Source of the DNA: Betaproteobacteria bacterium
Lineage (GTDB): Bacteria; Pseudomonadota; Gammaproteobacteria; Burkholderiales; Rhodocyclaceae
Assembly: GCA_009779265.1 (NCBI GenBank)
Contig: WREP01000002.1
Location: 62,001-126,000 of the forward strand
Direction: 5' to 3'
DNA: 64,000 nt
The translations under genes and the position numbers were made by a program. Of this stretch, positions 1 through 11,933 are shown piece by piece; the first letter of the stretch is position 1, and every line of letters begins with the position of its first letter. The notes beneath the pieces are model-generated. The model worked only from the letters and a program-made list of their open reading frames with translations. It searched no databases and was not told the origin of the DNA.

Positions 1-455
1 GCTATAATATCCAATTCGAACGCAATGTTACGCATTTTGGCTTACAGAAGTCAGCGTTTGAGAAGAAGGAAATAGATATTGCTATTACTTCGAAGGAAAA
101 AGACAAAGACAAGCCATTAAGCGCCATCGAGCTTAAATATCCAAGAAATGGTCAGGTTCCAGAGTCCATGTTTAGCTTCTGCAAGGATATCGCGTTTCTA
201 GAGCAACTCGTGACCGCCGATAGTGGCTTCCAGTCCGCCTATTTCCTTGCATTCGCTGGTTCTCTATTTTTTTCAGGCAATTGCGACGGTATCTACGGCT
301 ACTTCCGCGGACGCAAACCGATTACCGGCAAGATCCCAAAGCCAACCGGTTCCAAAGATAAGGAAATCAGCATCACGGGTTCGTACACCGCAGAATGGCA
401 CCCGGTCTTTGACAACACACAGTTTTGCCTTATCCGGGTTGGCGCGCTCCAATAG
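1..455 (+). CDS. C-terminal part of a PD-(D/E)XK nuclease-like protein (partial)
   Basis: The start lies left of the window. The frame is open from base 3 to a TAG at 453-455, about 150 residues. An Asp in 'IDIAI' is followed about 18 residues later by 'IELKYP', which resembles the D...(D/E)-x-K core of restriction-like nucleases. An aromatic-rich stretch ('SAYFLAFAGSLFF') follows. The DNA is visibly more AT-rich than the next genes, which suggests an acquired gene. It converges on ffh, with 23 bp between the stop codons. The nuclease call rests on one motif in a partial protein, so the family is uncertain. Confidence 0.55.
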   Translation, partial: YNIQFERNVTHFGLQKSAFEKKEIDIAITSKEKDKDKPLSAIELKYPRNGQVPESMFSFCKDIAFLEQLVTADSGFQSAYFLAFAGSLFFSGNCDGIYGYFRGRKPITGKIPKPTGSKDKEISITGSYTAEWHPVFDNTQFCLIRVGALQ

Positions 456-478
456 CCTTGGAATACCGCGTGCGCCAA

Positions 479-1846
479 TCAGCGGCCCATGCCGCCCATG
501 CCCGGCAGCATGCCTTTCATGCCGCGCATCAGTTTGCCGATGCCGCCCTTGGTGAAGTGCTTCATCATTTTCTGCGTCTGCTCGAACTGGTTGAGCAGGC
601 GATTGACGTCCTGCACCTGCACGCCCGCGCCCTGGGCGATGCGCCGTTTGCGGCTGGCCTTGAGCAATTCCGGCTTGGCCCGCTCGGCTGGCGTCATCGA
701 ATTGATGATGCCTTCGACACGCCCGATCATCTTGTTCTCGGCCCCGGCCGGCAATTGACCGGCGGCCTGGGCGATCTGTGCCGGCATTTTGTCCATCAGC
801 GCCGACAGGCCGCCCATGTTGCGCATCTGGCCGATCTGTTCCTTGAAGTCGCTGAGATCGAAGCCCTTGCCGGCTTTCAGTTTTTTGGCGAAGGCCACGG
901 CCTTTTCTTCGTCGAGGCCCTTTTTCGCTTCCTCGATCAGCGACAGCACGTCGCCCATGCCGAGTATGCGCGAGGCCATGCGCTCAGGATGGAAGGCTTC
1001 CAGCCCGGACAGCTTTTCGCCGACGCCGGCAAATTTGATCGGCTTGCCAGTGACGTGGCGCACCGACAGGGCCGCGCCGCCGCGCGCGTCACCATCGAGC
1101 TTGGTCAGCACGACGCCGGTGAGCGGCAGGGCCTCGTTGAAGGCGCGGGCGGTATTGACCGCGTCCTGGCCGAGCATGGCGTCGACCACGAACAGCGTTT
1201 CGATGGGCTTGAGCGCCGCGTGCAGGCGCTTGATCTCGGCCATCATCTGCTCGTCGATAGCCAGACGGCCGGCGGTGTCGACCAGCAGCACGTCGTGGTA
1301 GTGGCGTTTGGCCCAATCGAGCGCCGCCAGCGCGATGGCTTCCGGCTGTTCGCCGACGGCGGCGGGGAAGAAATCGACGCTGGCCTGACCGGCCACCGAT
1401 TTCAACTGCTCGATGGCCGCCGGCCTGTAAACGTCGCAGGAGACGACGAGTACCTTTTTCTTGTGATTTTCCTTGAGGTGCTTGGCCAGCTTGCCCACCG
1501 TGGTCGTCTTGCCAGCGCCTTGCAGGCCGGCCATCAGCACGATGGCCGGCGGCTGGGTGTGGAAATTGATCCCTTCGTGCGCCGTTCCCATGATCCGGGT
1601 CAGCTCGTCATGAACCACGCCGACCAGCGCCTGGCCGGGACTGAGCGAGCCGATCACGCTTTCGCCGACGGCTTTTTCCTTGACGGCGGCGATAAAATCC
1701 TTGACCACCGGCAAGGCGACGTCGGCCTCCAGCAGCGCCATGCGCACTTCGCGCAGGGCATCGGCAATATTGGCTTCGGTCAGGCGGGCTTCGCCTTTCA
1801 GCGTCTTGATGACGCGGGCAAGGCGGGTGGTCAGGTTGTCGAGCAT
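479..1846 (-). CDS. ffh: Signal recognition particle protein Ffh (SRP54 GTPase)
   Basis: Binds signal peptides as they leave the ribosome and, with 4.5S RNA and FtsY, delivers inner-membrane proteins to the translocon. The 455 residues match the usual length. The helical N domain is followed by a G domain with P-loop 'GLQGAGKTTT' near residue 107, 'DVYRPAA', 'DTAGRL' near 190 and 'TKLDGDARGG' near 248. The methionine-rich M domain ends in 'MKGMLPGMGGMGR'. It is divergent from the membrane protein at 1876, with only 29 bp for both promoters. No 4.5S RNA gene was seen in the window. Confidence 0.97.
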   Translation of the reverse strand: MLDNLTTRLARVIKTLKGEARLTEANIADALREVRMALLEADVALPVVKDFIAAVKEKAVGESVIGSLSPGQALVGVVHDELTRIMGTAHEGINFHTQPPAIVLMAGLQGAGKTTTVGKLAKHLKENHKKKVLVVSCDVYRPAAIEQLKSVAGQASVDFFPAAVGEQPEAIALAALDWAKRHYHDVLLVDTAGRLAIDEQMMAEIKRLHAALKPIETLFVVDAMLGQDAVNTARAFNEALPLTGVVLTKLDGDARGGAALSVRHVTGKPIKFAGVGEKLSGLEAFHPERMASRILGMGDVLSLIEEAKKGLDEEKAVAFAKKLKAGKGFDLSDFKEQIGQMRNMGGLSALMDKMPAQIAQAAGQLPAGAENKMIGRVEGIINSMTPAERAKPELLKASRKRRIAQGAGVQVQDVNRLLNQFEQTQKMMKHFTKGGIGKLMRGMKGMLPGMGGMGR

Positions 1847-1875
1847 GGCAAAAGGGCTTCGAGTAGAATTCGCGG

Positions 1876-2715
1876 ATGTTCGACATTGTAATTCAGCATC
1901 TGCCCAACATCCTCGCCGCCCTGATCTACGGCGCGCTCGGCGTCCATTTCTGGAACAGCCGCTGGCGGGAAAGCGAGAGTCAATGCCTCACCTGCCCGAT
2001 GCGCGCCTGGGAGCGCGCCGCCATTGCCGGCGCCCTGGCCGTTCATGCCTGGGGGCTGTACACCGGCCTGTTCGCCGAGGCCGGCATGCGCTTTTCGTTC
2101 AGTTTCGCGCTCTCCCTGATGATGTGGCTGGCGATTCTGATCTACTGGCTGGAAAGCTTCTTGACACCCATGGAAGGCCTGCAGCCGATGGTGCTGCCGC
2201 TGGCCGCCGGCTGCGCCATTCTGCCGGCGCTGTTTCCCTATGTGCGCCTGGTCGCCCATGCCGACGCAACAGGCTTCATGCTGCACTTCCTGACGGCTAT
2301 GCTGGCCTACAGCCTGCTGACGCTGTCGGCGCTGCACGCCATTTTCATGGGCCTCATCGAAAAGGCGCTGCACCGGCGCTCGCTCAGCCGCAGCCTGCTC
2401 AGCCTGCCGCCGCTGATGACCATGGAAGCTACGCTTTTCCGCATGTTGACCGTCGGCTTCATCCTGCTGACTCTGACCGTCGGTAGCGGCCTGCTGTTTT
2501 CCAGGGAACTGTTCGGCAAACCCTTGACCTTCAATCACATGACCCTGTTTGGCTTTGCCTCCTGGGGCATTTTCGCCACCCTGCTGGTCGGCCGCCACGC
2601 CTGGGGCTGGCGCGGCAAGCGGGCATTGCGCTGGACGCTCGCCGGTTTTTCCCTGCTCATCCTGGCTTATGTCGGCAGCCGTTTCGTTATCGAAGTGATC
2701 CTGCATCGCGCCTGA
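1876..2715 (+). CDS. CcsA/HemX-like cytochrome c assembly membrane protein (YpjD type)
   Basis: Integral inner-membrane protein of 279 residues with about eight hydrophobic segments, including 'LPNILAALIYGALGVHFW' at the N-terminus and 'WTLAGFSLLILAYVGSRF' near the end. The pattern and a conserved-looking 'GFASWGIFATLLVGRHAWGW' segment match the CcsA/HemX cytochrome c assembly family. The divergent pairing with ffh fits the YpjD subgroup often found there in proteobacteria. A direct role in cytochrome c biogenesis is a family inference, since the subgroup is poorly characterised. Confidence 0.8.
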   Translation: MFDIVIQHLPNILAALIYGALGVHFWNSRWRESESQCLTCPMRAWERAAIAGALAVHAWGLYTGLFAEAGMRFSFSFALSLMMWLAILIYWLESFLTPMEGLQPMVLPLAAGCAILPALFPYVRLVAHADATGFMLHFLTAMLAYSLLTLSALHAIFMGLIEKALHRRSLSRSLLSLPPLMTMEATLFRMLTVGFILLTLTVGSGLLFSRELFGKPLTFNHMTLFGFASWGIFATLLVGRHAWGWRGKRALRWTLAGFSLLILAYVGSRFVIEVILHRA

Positions 2716-2863
2716 AACGGCACGCGGGAAACCCGCAGCGGCGGCTGTCATCTATCTGCCGAAGGGCCGGCCAATCGCCGACAAAAAGCGGGCCAGCCTT
2801 TACAAACCCACGCCCACGTAGCATCATCGGGCGATCTGAACGAAGGCATGCGATAACTCTCCC

Positions 2864-4579
2864 ATGGCGGCAACTCCTCAATCCCCTCCGCTCAGCGGTT
2901 TGGCGCGCGCACTGGTGCAGGCCGGGCAACTCAAGGAGGCGGAGGCCGAGCAACTGCTGTCGCAAGCCAGCAGCGCCAAGATTCCCCTGGTCGAGCAGAT
3001 CATTCTCAGCCAGAAAGCAACGGCGACTGACATCGCCCGTTTCATCTCGGAAACCTTCGGCTACCCCCTGCTCGATCTGGCTGCTTTCAACGACGCGCAC
3101 ATTCCGGCCGAGGCCATCGACCGCAAGCTGATCGCCACGCACAAGGTCATCCCGCTCAACAAGCGCGGCAACCGGCTCTCGGTGGCCATCGCCGACCCGA
3201 CCAACCTGCGCGCCCTCGATGAAATCCGCTTCCAGACCGGCCTGGCCGTCGACCCCATCGTCGTCGAATACCCGAAGCTGGCGCCCTTGGTCGCCAAATA
3301 TGCCGAATCGACCGGCGACGCGCTGAAAAACCTGGTCGGCTCGGACATCGATTTCAACCTCCTCGACGAGGAATCCGCCGCCAAGGTGGAAGAAAACATC
3401 GAGCAGGACGTCGATGATGCGCCGGTCGTCAAATTCATCCAGAAGATCCTGCTCGATGCCATCAACGACGGCGCCTCGGACATCCATTTCGAGCCTTACG
3501 AAAAGTATTACCGCATCCGCTTCCGCGTCGACGGCGGCCTGCGGGAAATCGCCACGCCGCCGCTGGCCATCAAGGAAAAACTGGCCTCACGGATCAAGGT
3601 CATCTCCCGCCTCAATATCGCCGAGAAGCGCGTACCGCAGGACGGGCGCATGCGCCTGATGCTGTCCAAGACCCGCGCCATCGATTTCCGCGTCAGCACC
3701 CTGCCCACCCTGCAAGGCGAAAAGATCGTCTTGCGCATTCTCGACCCGACCTCGGCCACGCTGGGCATCGAGGCGCTGGGCTACGAGCCGGAACAGAAAG
3801 CCGCCCTGCTCGATGCCGTCAGCCGCCCCTACGGGATGGTCCTGGTTACCGGCCCGACCGGCTCCGGCAAAACGGTTTCGCTCTATACCTGCCTCAACAT
3901 CCTCAACAAGGAGGGCGTCAACATTTCGACCGCCGAGGACCCGGCCGAAATCAATCTACCCGGCGTCAATCAGGTCAATGTGGACGACAAGGCCGGGCTG
4001 ACTTTCCCGGTGGCGCTCAAAGCCTTTCTCCGGCAAGACCCGGACATCATCATGGTCGGCGAAATCCGCGACCTGGAAACCGCCGAGATCGCCATCAAGG
4101 CGGCGCAGACCGGCCACATGGTGTTATCGACGCTGCACACCAACGACGCGCCGCAAACCCTGACCCGCCTGATGAATATGGGCGTGCCGACCTTCAACAT
4201 CGCCGCCAGCGTCCAGTTGATTACCGCCCAGCGCCTGGCGCGGCGCCTGTGCACCTGCAAGAAGCCGATGACGGTGCCGACCCAGGCGCTACTCGACGCC
4301 GGTTTCACGGAAGAAGATCTCGACGATTCATGGACCCTGTACGGTCCCGGTAGCTGCGACCGCTGCAAGGGCAGCGGCTACAAGGGGCGGGTCGGCATCT
4401 ATCAGGTCATGCCGGTTTCGGAAACCATGCAGCGCCTGATCATGAGCGGCGCCACCGCGCTCGATCTGGCCCAGCAGGCCAAACGGGAGGGCGTCAAGGA
4501 TTTGCGCGAATCCGGCTTGCTCAAGGTAAAACAAGGTATGACCTCGCTCGACGAAGTACTGGGCACAACCAATCTCTAA
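2864..4579 (+). CDS. pilB: Type IV pilus extension ATPase PilB
   Basis: Cytoplasmic hexameric motor that powers pilin polymerisation. The 571 residues hold an N-terminal MshEN-type domain (about 1-150), then the secretion ATPase core with Walker A 'GPTGSGKT' near residue 330, Walker B 'DIIMVGEIRD' and the His box 'HMVLSTLHTND'. Paired cysteines 'CTCKK' and 'CDRCKGSGY' form the zinc site typical of PilB. It leads pilB-pilC-pilD, with 15 bp before pilC. A 148-bp gap precedes the gene, in which no clear promoter was seen. Confidence 0.97.
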   Translation: MAATPQSPPLSGLARALVQAGQLKEAEAEQLLSQASSAKIPLVEQIILSQKATATDIARFISETFGYPLLDLAAFNDAHIPAEAIDRKLIATHKVIPLNKRGNRLSVAIADPTNLRALDEIRFQTGLAVDPIVVEYPKLAPLVAKYAESTGDALKNLVGSDIDFNLLDEESAAKVEENIEQDVDDAPVVKFIQKILLDAINDGASDIHFEPYEKYYRIRFRVDGGLREIATPPLAIKEKLASRIKVISRLNIAEKRVPQDGRMRLMLSKTRAIDFRVSTLPTLQGEKIVLRILDPTSATLGIEALGYEPEQKAALLDAVSRPYGMVLVTGPTGSGKTVSLYTCLNILNKEGVNISTAEDPAEINLPGVNQVNVDDKAGLTFPVALKAFLRQDPDIIMVGEIRDLETAEIAIKAAQTGHMVLSTLHTNDAPQTLTRLMNMGVPTFNIAASVQLITAQRLARRLCTCKKPMTVPTQALLDAGFTEEDLDDSWTLYGPGSCDRCKGSGYKGRVGIYQVMPVSETMQRLIMSGATALDLAQQAKREGVKDLRESGLLKVKQGMTSLDEVLGTTNL

Positions 4580-4594
4580 GGGGAAGGAGCCGAT

Positions 4595-5827
4595 ATGGCT
4601 ACCGCTGCAAAAAAACCAACAGCCGTCGCCGTCAAGGAAAGCGCCTTTCTCTGGGAGGGCAAGAGCAAGGACGGCAGGATTCTGCGCGGCGAAATGCGCG
4701 CCGCCAGCCGCACCGTGGTCATGGCCACCCTGCGCCGCCAGGGCGTCGTCAGCAATGTCAAGGTCAAAAAACTTGCCTTCAAGTCGGGCGGCAAGGTCAA
4801 GGAAAAGGACCTCGCCATATTCACGCGCCAGCTGGCGACCATGATGCGCTCCGGCGTCCCTCTGCTCCAGGCTTTCGATATCGTCGGCCGCGGCCACGCC
4901 AATCCGGCGGTCGGCAAGCTGCTGCTCGACATCAAGGCCGATGTCGAGACCGGCAGTTCGCTATCCGAGGCATTCCGCAAATTTCCGCTGCACTTTGACG
5001 CCCTGTACTGCAATCTGGTGGCCGCCGGGGAGCAGGCCGGCATTCTCGATACCCTGCTCGACCGCCTGGCGACCTACAAGGAAAAAATTCTCGCCATCAA
5101 GGGCAAGATCAAATCGGCCCTGTTCTATCCGGTGGCGGTAATCGTCGTGGCCTTCATCATCACCGCCGTCATCATGATTTTTGTGATTCCGGCTTTCAAG
5201 GAGGTTTTCACCGGCTTTGGCGCCGATCTGCCGACGCCGACCCTCGTGGTCATCGCCATGTCGGATTTTTTCGTCGAATACTGGTTGGCCATTTTCCTCG
5301 TCATCGGCGGCGGCCTGTGGGGCTTTTTCGCCGCTTGGAAACGCTCGGAGAAAATGCAGCTGGTCATGGATCGCCTGCTACTGCGCCTGCCGATTTTCGG
5401 CGAGATCGTCCGCAAATCGGTAATCGCCCGCTGGACTCGCACCCTGGCGACCATGTTCGCCGCCGGCGTGCCGCTGGTGGAATCCCTCGACTCGGTCGGC
5501 GGCGCCGCCGGCAACCATGTCTACAAGGTCGGTACCCGGCAGATCCAGAGCGAGGTTGCCACGGGCACCAGCCTGACCAACTCGATGCATAACGCCGATC
5601 TCTTCCCCAACATGGTGATCCAGATGGTGGCCATCGGCGAGGAGTCGGGCGCTCTCGATTCGATGCTGTCCAAGATTGCCGAATTCTTCGAACAGGAAGT
5701 GGACGACGCGGTCGCGGCCATGTCCAGCCTGATGGAACCGATCATCATGGTGATCCTCGGCACCTTGATCGGCGGCATGATCATCGCCATGTACCTGCCG
5801 ATTTTCAAACTGGGGGCGATCGTCTGA
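4595..5827 (+). CDS. pilC: Type IV pilus inner-membrane platform protein PilC
   Basis: Polytopic protein that couples PilB to pilin assembly in the inner membrane. The 410 residues carry two T2SSF domains, each with motifs such as 'FTRQLATMMRSGVPLLQAFDI' and 'WTRTLATMFAAGVPLVESLD'. Three hydrophobic segments are visible: two around residues 180-250 and one at the C-terminus ('MEPIIMVILGTLIGGMIIAMYLPIF'). 'GGAGCC'-like purines precede the ATG. The stop overlaps the pilD start, which suggests translational coupling. Confidence 0.97.
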   Translation: MATAAKKPTAVAVKESAFLWEGKSKDGRILRGEMRAASRTVVMATLRRQGVVSNVKVKKLAFKSGGKVKEKDLAIFTRQLATMMRSGVPLLQAFDIVGRGHANPAVGKLLLDIKADVETGSSLSEAFRKFPLHFDALYCNLVAAGEQAGILDTLLDRLATYKEKILAIKGKIKSALFYPVAVIVVAFIITAVIMIFVIPAFKEVFTGFGADLPTPTLVVIAMSDFFVEYWLAIFLVIGGGLWGFFAAWKRSEKMQLVMDRLLLRLPIFGEIVRKSVIARWTRTLATMFAAGVPLVESLDSVGGAAGNHVYKVGTRQIQSEVATGTSLTNSMHNADLFPNMVIQMVAIGEESGALDSMLSKIAEFFEQEVDDAVAAMSSLMEPIIMVILGTLIGGMIIAMYLPIFKLGAIV

Positions 5828-6672
5828 TGCCGCTCGAGGCACTGGGCCTGGCGCTCATCGCCGGGCTGCTGGGACTGTGTGTCGGCAGTTTCCTCAATGT
5901 GATGATCCACCGCCTACCGCTCATCATGGAGCGGGAATGGCAGGGACAATGCGCCGAACTGCGCGGCGAGCCGCCGCCGCCCGGCGAGCCGCTGTCTCTG
6001 GCTCGCCCGCGTTCCCGCTGCCCGCATTGCGGCCATCGGATCACGGCGCTGGAAAACATTCCGCTCCTCAGCTACCTGCTGCTCAAGGGCCGCTGCGCCG
6101 GCTGCGGTCAGCGCATCTCGCCGCGCTACCCCAGCGTCGAACTGCTGACCGGCCTCCTCTCCGCTTACGCGGCCTGGCATTTCGGCCCGACGCCGCAACT
6201 GGCCGGCGCGCTGTTGTTGATCTGGGCGCTGATCGCGCTGGCGGCCATCGACCTCGATACGCAACTGCTGCCGGATGCGATCACCCTGCCTTTGCTCTGG
6301 CTTGGGCTAGCCTTCAATCTGGCCGGCAGTTTCACCGACATCCACAGCGCCGTCATCGGCGCCATGGCCGGTTACCTCGCGCTGTGGTCGGTGTTCTGGC
6401 TGTTCAAGCTGGCTACCGGCAAGGAAGGCATGGGCTACGGCGACTTCAAGCTCCTCGCCGCCCTCGGCGCCTGGCTCGGCTGGACCCTGCTACCGGCCAT
6501 CATCCTCATCTCCTCGGTAGTCGGCGCCCTGGTCGGCATCACGCTGATCGTCGTCGTCCGCCACGGGCGCAACGTGCCCATTCCCTTCGGCCCCTATCTG
6601 GCGGCCGCCGGCGTCATCGCCCTGTTCTGGGGCGAAGCCATCACCCGTGGCTATCTCGGCTCGATCGCTTGA
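5827..6672 (+). CDS. pilD: Prepilin leader peptidase / N-methyltransferase PilD
   Basis: Removes the leader of type IV prepilins and methylates the new N-terminus, at the inner membrane. The 281 residues include the N-terminal DiS_P_DiS domain with two zinc cysteine pairs ('CPHCGH', 'CAGCGQ') and the aspartyl protease core with Asp in 'AAIDLDTQLLPD' and the 'GYGDFKLL' (GxGD) motif. Several membrane spans are evident. The start overlaps the pilC stop (TGATG). The coaE and zapD genes that often follow pilD in betaproteobacteria are not here. Confidence 0.97.
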   Translation: MPLEALGLALIAGLLGLCVGSFLNVMIHRLPLIMEREWQGQCAELRGEPPPPGEPLSLARPRSRCPHCGHRITALENIPLLSYLLLKGRCAGCGQRISPRYPSVELLTGLLSAYAAWHFGPTPQLAGALLLIWALIALAAIDLDTQLLPDAITLPLLWLGLAFNLAGSFTDIHSAVIGAMAGYLALWSVFWLFKLATGKEGMGYGDFKLLAALGAWLGWTLLPAIILISSVVGALVGITLIVVVRHGRNVPIPFGPYLAAAGVIALFWGEAITRGYLGSIA

Positions 6673-6698
6673 AATCCGGATTCCAATCCTGATATAAG
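6669..6698 (+). promoter_or_regulatory. Putative sigma70 promoter for the FmdB-DUF502-aspS group
   Basis: TTGAAA (6669-6674), an 18-bp spacer, then TATAAG (6693-6698). The -35 box overlaps the pilD stop codon. The distance to the ATG at 6742 leaves a leader of about 37 nt with 'GGAGAAA' as ribosome binding site. Called from consensus match only. Confidence 0.5.
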
Positions 6699-6741
6699 CC
6701 TCTCCGCTTTCAGATACAATTCAAGGTTTTGGAGAAATCCC

Positions 6742-6993
6742 ATGCCGATTTACGAATACCGCTGCGGCAGTTGCGGTTTCCAGAAAGAGCATCTGCAAAA
6801 AATCAGCGATCCGCCGCTTTCCACCTGCCCGGAATGCGGCCAGGAGAGCTATGGCAAGCTGCTTTCCGCCGCCGGTTTCCAACTCAAGGGTAGCGGCTGG
6901 TATGCCACCGACTTCAAGGGCGGCGCCAAGCCGAAAACGCCGCCGCCGTGCCAGACCGGCGAAGGAAGCTGTGCGTCGTGCGCGGCCAGTTGA
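6742..6993 (+). CDS. FmdB-family zinc ribbon protein
   Basis: A small protein of 83 residues. The first ~45 form the FmdB/CxxC_CxxC regulatory zinc ribbon, with Cys pairs 'CGSC' (8-11) and 'CPEC' (29-32) after the typical opening 'MPIYEYRC'. The tail is low complexity with a short Cys cluster ('SCASCAAS'). FmdB was named for a regulator of formamidase, but most members have unknown roles. The position just before DUF502 and aspS recurs widely in betaproteobacteria. Its 3' end overlaps the downstream gene. Confidence 0.9.
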   Translation: MPIYEYRCGSCGFQKEHLQKISDPPLSTCPECGQESYGKLLSAAGFQLKGSGWYATDFKGGAKPKTPPPCQTGEGSCASCAAS

Positions 6994-7616
6994 TCAAACG
7001 CTATTTCATCACGGGACTGCTGATCTGGGTTCCGCTGGTCATCACCGTCTGGGTGCTGTCGCTGATCGTCGATACGCTCGACCAGTCGCTGCGCCTCTTG
7101 CCGGAAGTGCTGCAGCCGAAAAATCTGCTCGGCTTCTCGCTGCCCGGCATCGGCGCCCTGCTGACCCTGGCGATGATCCTGCTGACCGGCTTTCTCGCCA
7201 CCAATTTCATCGGCCAGAAACTGGTCGTCTGGTGGGACAAGCTGCTCTTGCGCATTCCCGTCGTCAATTCGGTGTACAAGGCGGTCAAGCAGGTTTCCGA
7301 CACCCTCTTCGCCCCCAACGGCAATGCCTTCAGAAAAGCCCTGCTGATCCAGTATCCGCGCCCGGGCGCGTGGACCATCGCCTTCCTGACCGGTGTTCCT
7401 GGCGGTGATATCTGCAACCATCTGGTCGGCGATTACGTCAGCGTCTATGTGCCGACCACGCCCGTCCCGACCTCTGGTTTCTTCCTGATGCTGCCGCGCC
7501 AGGATGTCGTCGAACTCGACATGAGCGTCGACGAAGCCCTCAAATACATCATCTCGATGGGCGTCGTGGCGCCGCCGCCGCGCCCGCGAGCCGCCCCTGC
7601 CAAAACCACCACCTGA
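6978..7616 (+). CDS. DUF502 family inner-membrane protein
   Basis: A protein of about 212 residues with two N-terminal membrane spans ('[20 protein letters not shown]' and '[20 protein letters not shown]') followed by a soluble region with the DUF502 hallmarks '[10 protein letters not shown]' and '[15 protein letters not shown]'. The GTG at 6978 is preferred because family members begin shortly before 'LIKRYFITG' and 'GAAGGAAG' lies upstream. An earlier GTG at 6948 is possible. It overlaps the FmdB gene and lies 16 bp before aspS. Function unknown. Confidence 0.85.
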   Translation: MRGQLIKRYFITGLLIWVPLVITVWVLSLIVDTLDQSLRLLPEVLQPKNLLGFSLPGIGALLTLAMILLTGFLATNFIGQKLVVWWDKLLLRIPVVNSVYKAVKQVSDTLFAPNGNAFRKALLIQYPRPGAWTIAFLTGVPGGDICNHLVGDYVSVYVPTTPVPTSGFFLMLPRQDVVELDMSVDEALKYIISMGVVAPPPRPRAAPAKTTT

Positions 7617-7632
7617 AACCCCGGAAAGTTCC

Positions 7633-9432
<1,800 letters not shown>

Positions 9433-9437
9433 ACGCC

Positions 9438-9788
9438 ATGCACCATTGCTGGCGCTTCCTGATCGTCCTGCTGCTGACGCTCGGAAGCGCCTTCTCTGGC
9501 AGCCCATCCGCAGGCGACTGGATCGCCGCCGCCGATCTGCCGCCGGAAGCTCGCCAGACCTTGGCCTTAATCCAGCGCGGCGGGCCTTTCCCCTACAACC
9601 GCGACGGGGTGATTTTCAACAATTTCGAAAAGCGCCTGCCGCTCCAGCCGCGCGGCCATTACCGGGAATACACGGTAAAAACGCCGGGACGCAAGGATCG
9701 CGGGCCGCGCCGCATCATCGCCGGGCGGGACGGCGCGTATTACTATACGGCGGATCATTACCGCACTTTTCGGCACATCCGCGAATGA
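9438..9788 (+). CDS. Exported barnase-type (N1/T1) ribonuclease
   Basis: A protein of 116 residues with an N-terminal signal peptide ('FLIVLLLTLGSAFSGS') and a mature domain of the microbial N1/T1 guanyl-RNase family. The barnase catalytic triad aligns by eye: Glu77 in 'YREYTV', Arg92 in 'PRRIIAG' and His107 in 'DHYRTF'. The ending 'DHYRTFRHIRE' closely matches barnase. The stop overlaps the start of the barstar-like gene (ATGA), so toxin and inhibitor are translationally coupled. Likely role: RNase secreted or sent to the periplasm, with cytoplasmic protection by the partner. Confidence 0.88.
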   Translation: MHHCWRFLIVLLLTLGSAFSGSPSAGDWIAAADLPPEARQTLALIQRGGPFPYNRDGVIFNNFEKRLPLQPRGHYREYTVKTPGRKDRGPRRIIAGRDGAYYYTADHYRTFRHIRE

Positions 9789-10222
9789 ACACTCCCCTCG
9801 CCCGCCGCCTGGCGGACACGCATCAGGCCGGCCTTTACCATATGCCGGAACTGCCGTGGGCAGTCCTCGCGCAGGCAGCCGCCCGCGCCGGTTTGCGCAT
9901 TCTCGCCGTCGATTTTTCGGCCTGCCGGAGCAAGGCGGCGATGCTCGCCGAACTGGGCCGGGCCTGCGCCTTTCCCGAATGGCATGGCGGCAATCTCGAT
10001 GCCTTGCTCGACGGCCTGTGCGACCCCGGCTGGCAAGCCGGCGCCAATCACCTTCTGCTGCTTACCGGCGTCGCCAACCTGCACCGCGCCGCGCCGGGAG
10101 GTCTGGCCGGATTGCGGGAAGTCCTCGCCGCCGCCTGCGACGAGCGGCGCGAGGCCGGGCGACCGTTATGGGCGCTGCTCGATGCGCCAACTGCCGGCGT
10201 TGCCGATTTTCCAACGCCATGA
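9785..10222 (+). CDS. Barstar-family ribonuclease inhibitor
   Basis: A protein of 145 residues whose middle carries the barstar signature: a beta strand ('RILAVDFSACRSKAAMLAELG') followed by 'FPEWHGGNLDALLDGL'. The Asn-Leu-Asp-Ala-Leu helix is the part that plugs the barnase active site in known complexes. The start is set by overlap with the RNase stop (ATGA). It is about 55 residues longer than Bacillus barstar, with an extra N-terminal segment ('ARRLADTHQAGLYHMPE') seen in many proteobacterial members. It should inhibit the RNase encoded just upstream. Confidence 0.88.
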   Translation: MNTPLARRLADTHQAGLYHMPELPWAVLAQAAARAGLRILAVDFSACRSKAAMLAELGRACAFPEWHGGNLDALLDGLCDPGWQAGANHLLLLTGVANLHRAAPGGLAGLREVLAAACDERREAGRPLWALLDAPTAGVADFPTP

Positions 10223-10247
10223 AGTTGTCACAGACGGCAAGGGCAAT

Positions 10248-10392
10248 GCTCTCGCAGCCCCTCTCTCCCGCCCCCTCCAACCTCACCCCCGACCCCTCTC
10301 CACAAGTGGAGAGGGGAGGCAAATCCCTCCTCTCTCCCGCTTGCGGGAGAGAGGCCGGGAGAGAGGGATTCGCGCGGGGGGAGGGGAGCGCG
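10248..10392. repeat. C/G-skewed palindromic intergenic repeat
   Basis: The gap between the barstar and nudB genes holds at least two hairpins: 'CCCTCTCCACAAGTGGAGAGGG' at about 10292-10313, and 'CTCTCTCCCGCTTGCGGGAGAGAG' at about 10330-10353, flanked by further CCCTC/GAGGG runs. The pattern resembles the inner part of the element at 55938-56119. No coding potential was seen. Likely a mobile intergenic repeat rather than a regulator of either gene. Confidence 0.6.
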
Positions 10393-10400
10393 GTCACGGC

Positions 10401-11801
<1,401 letters not shown>

Positions 11802-11802
<1 letters not shown>

Positions 11803-11900
11803 AGCAAGTTCAAATGCCACCGTTTCTGGATTGCTTCGTCGCTTCGCTCCTCGCAATGACAACGTGGGAGCAGGCGTCATTGCGAGCGCAGCAATCCAGT
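11802..11900. repeat. Dispersed ~100-bp palindromic repeat, copy C (inverse orientation on the + strand)
   Basis: Begins within the argB stop (TAGAGC) and ends at 'GCAATCCAGT'. Its arms 'CTGGATTGCTTCGTCGC' and 'GCGAGCGCAGCAATCCAG' pair into a long interrupted hairpin. Its reverse complement matches the copies at 38631-38735 and 39391-39500. Relative to argB transcription it has the same orientation as those copies have to rdgB and rph. It could form the 3' end of the argB transcript. Confidence 0.8.
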
Positions 11901-11933
11901 TTTGTGCAGTCCTGAACCCACACGGCTCTGATC

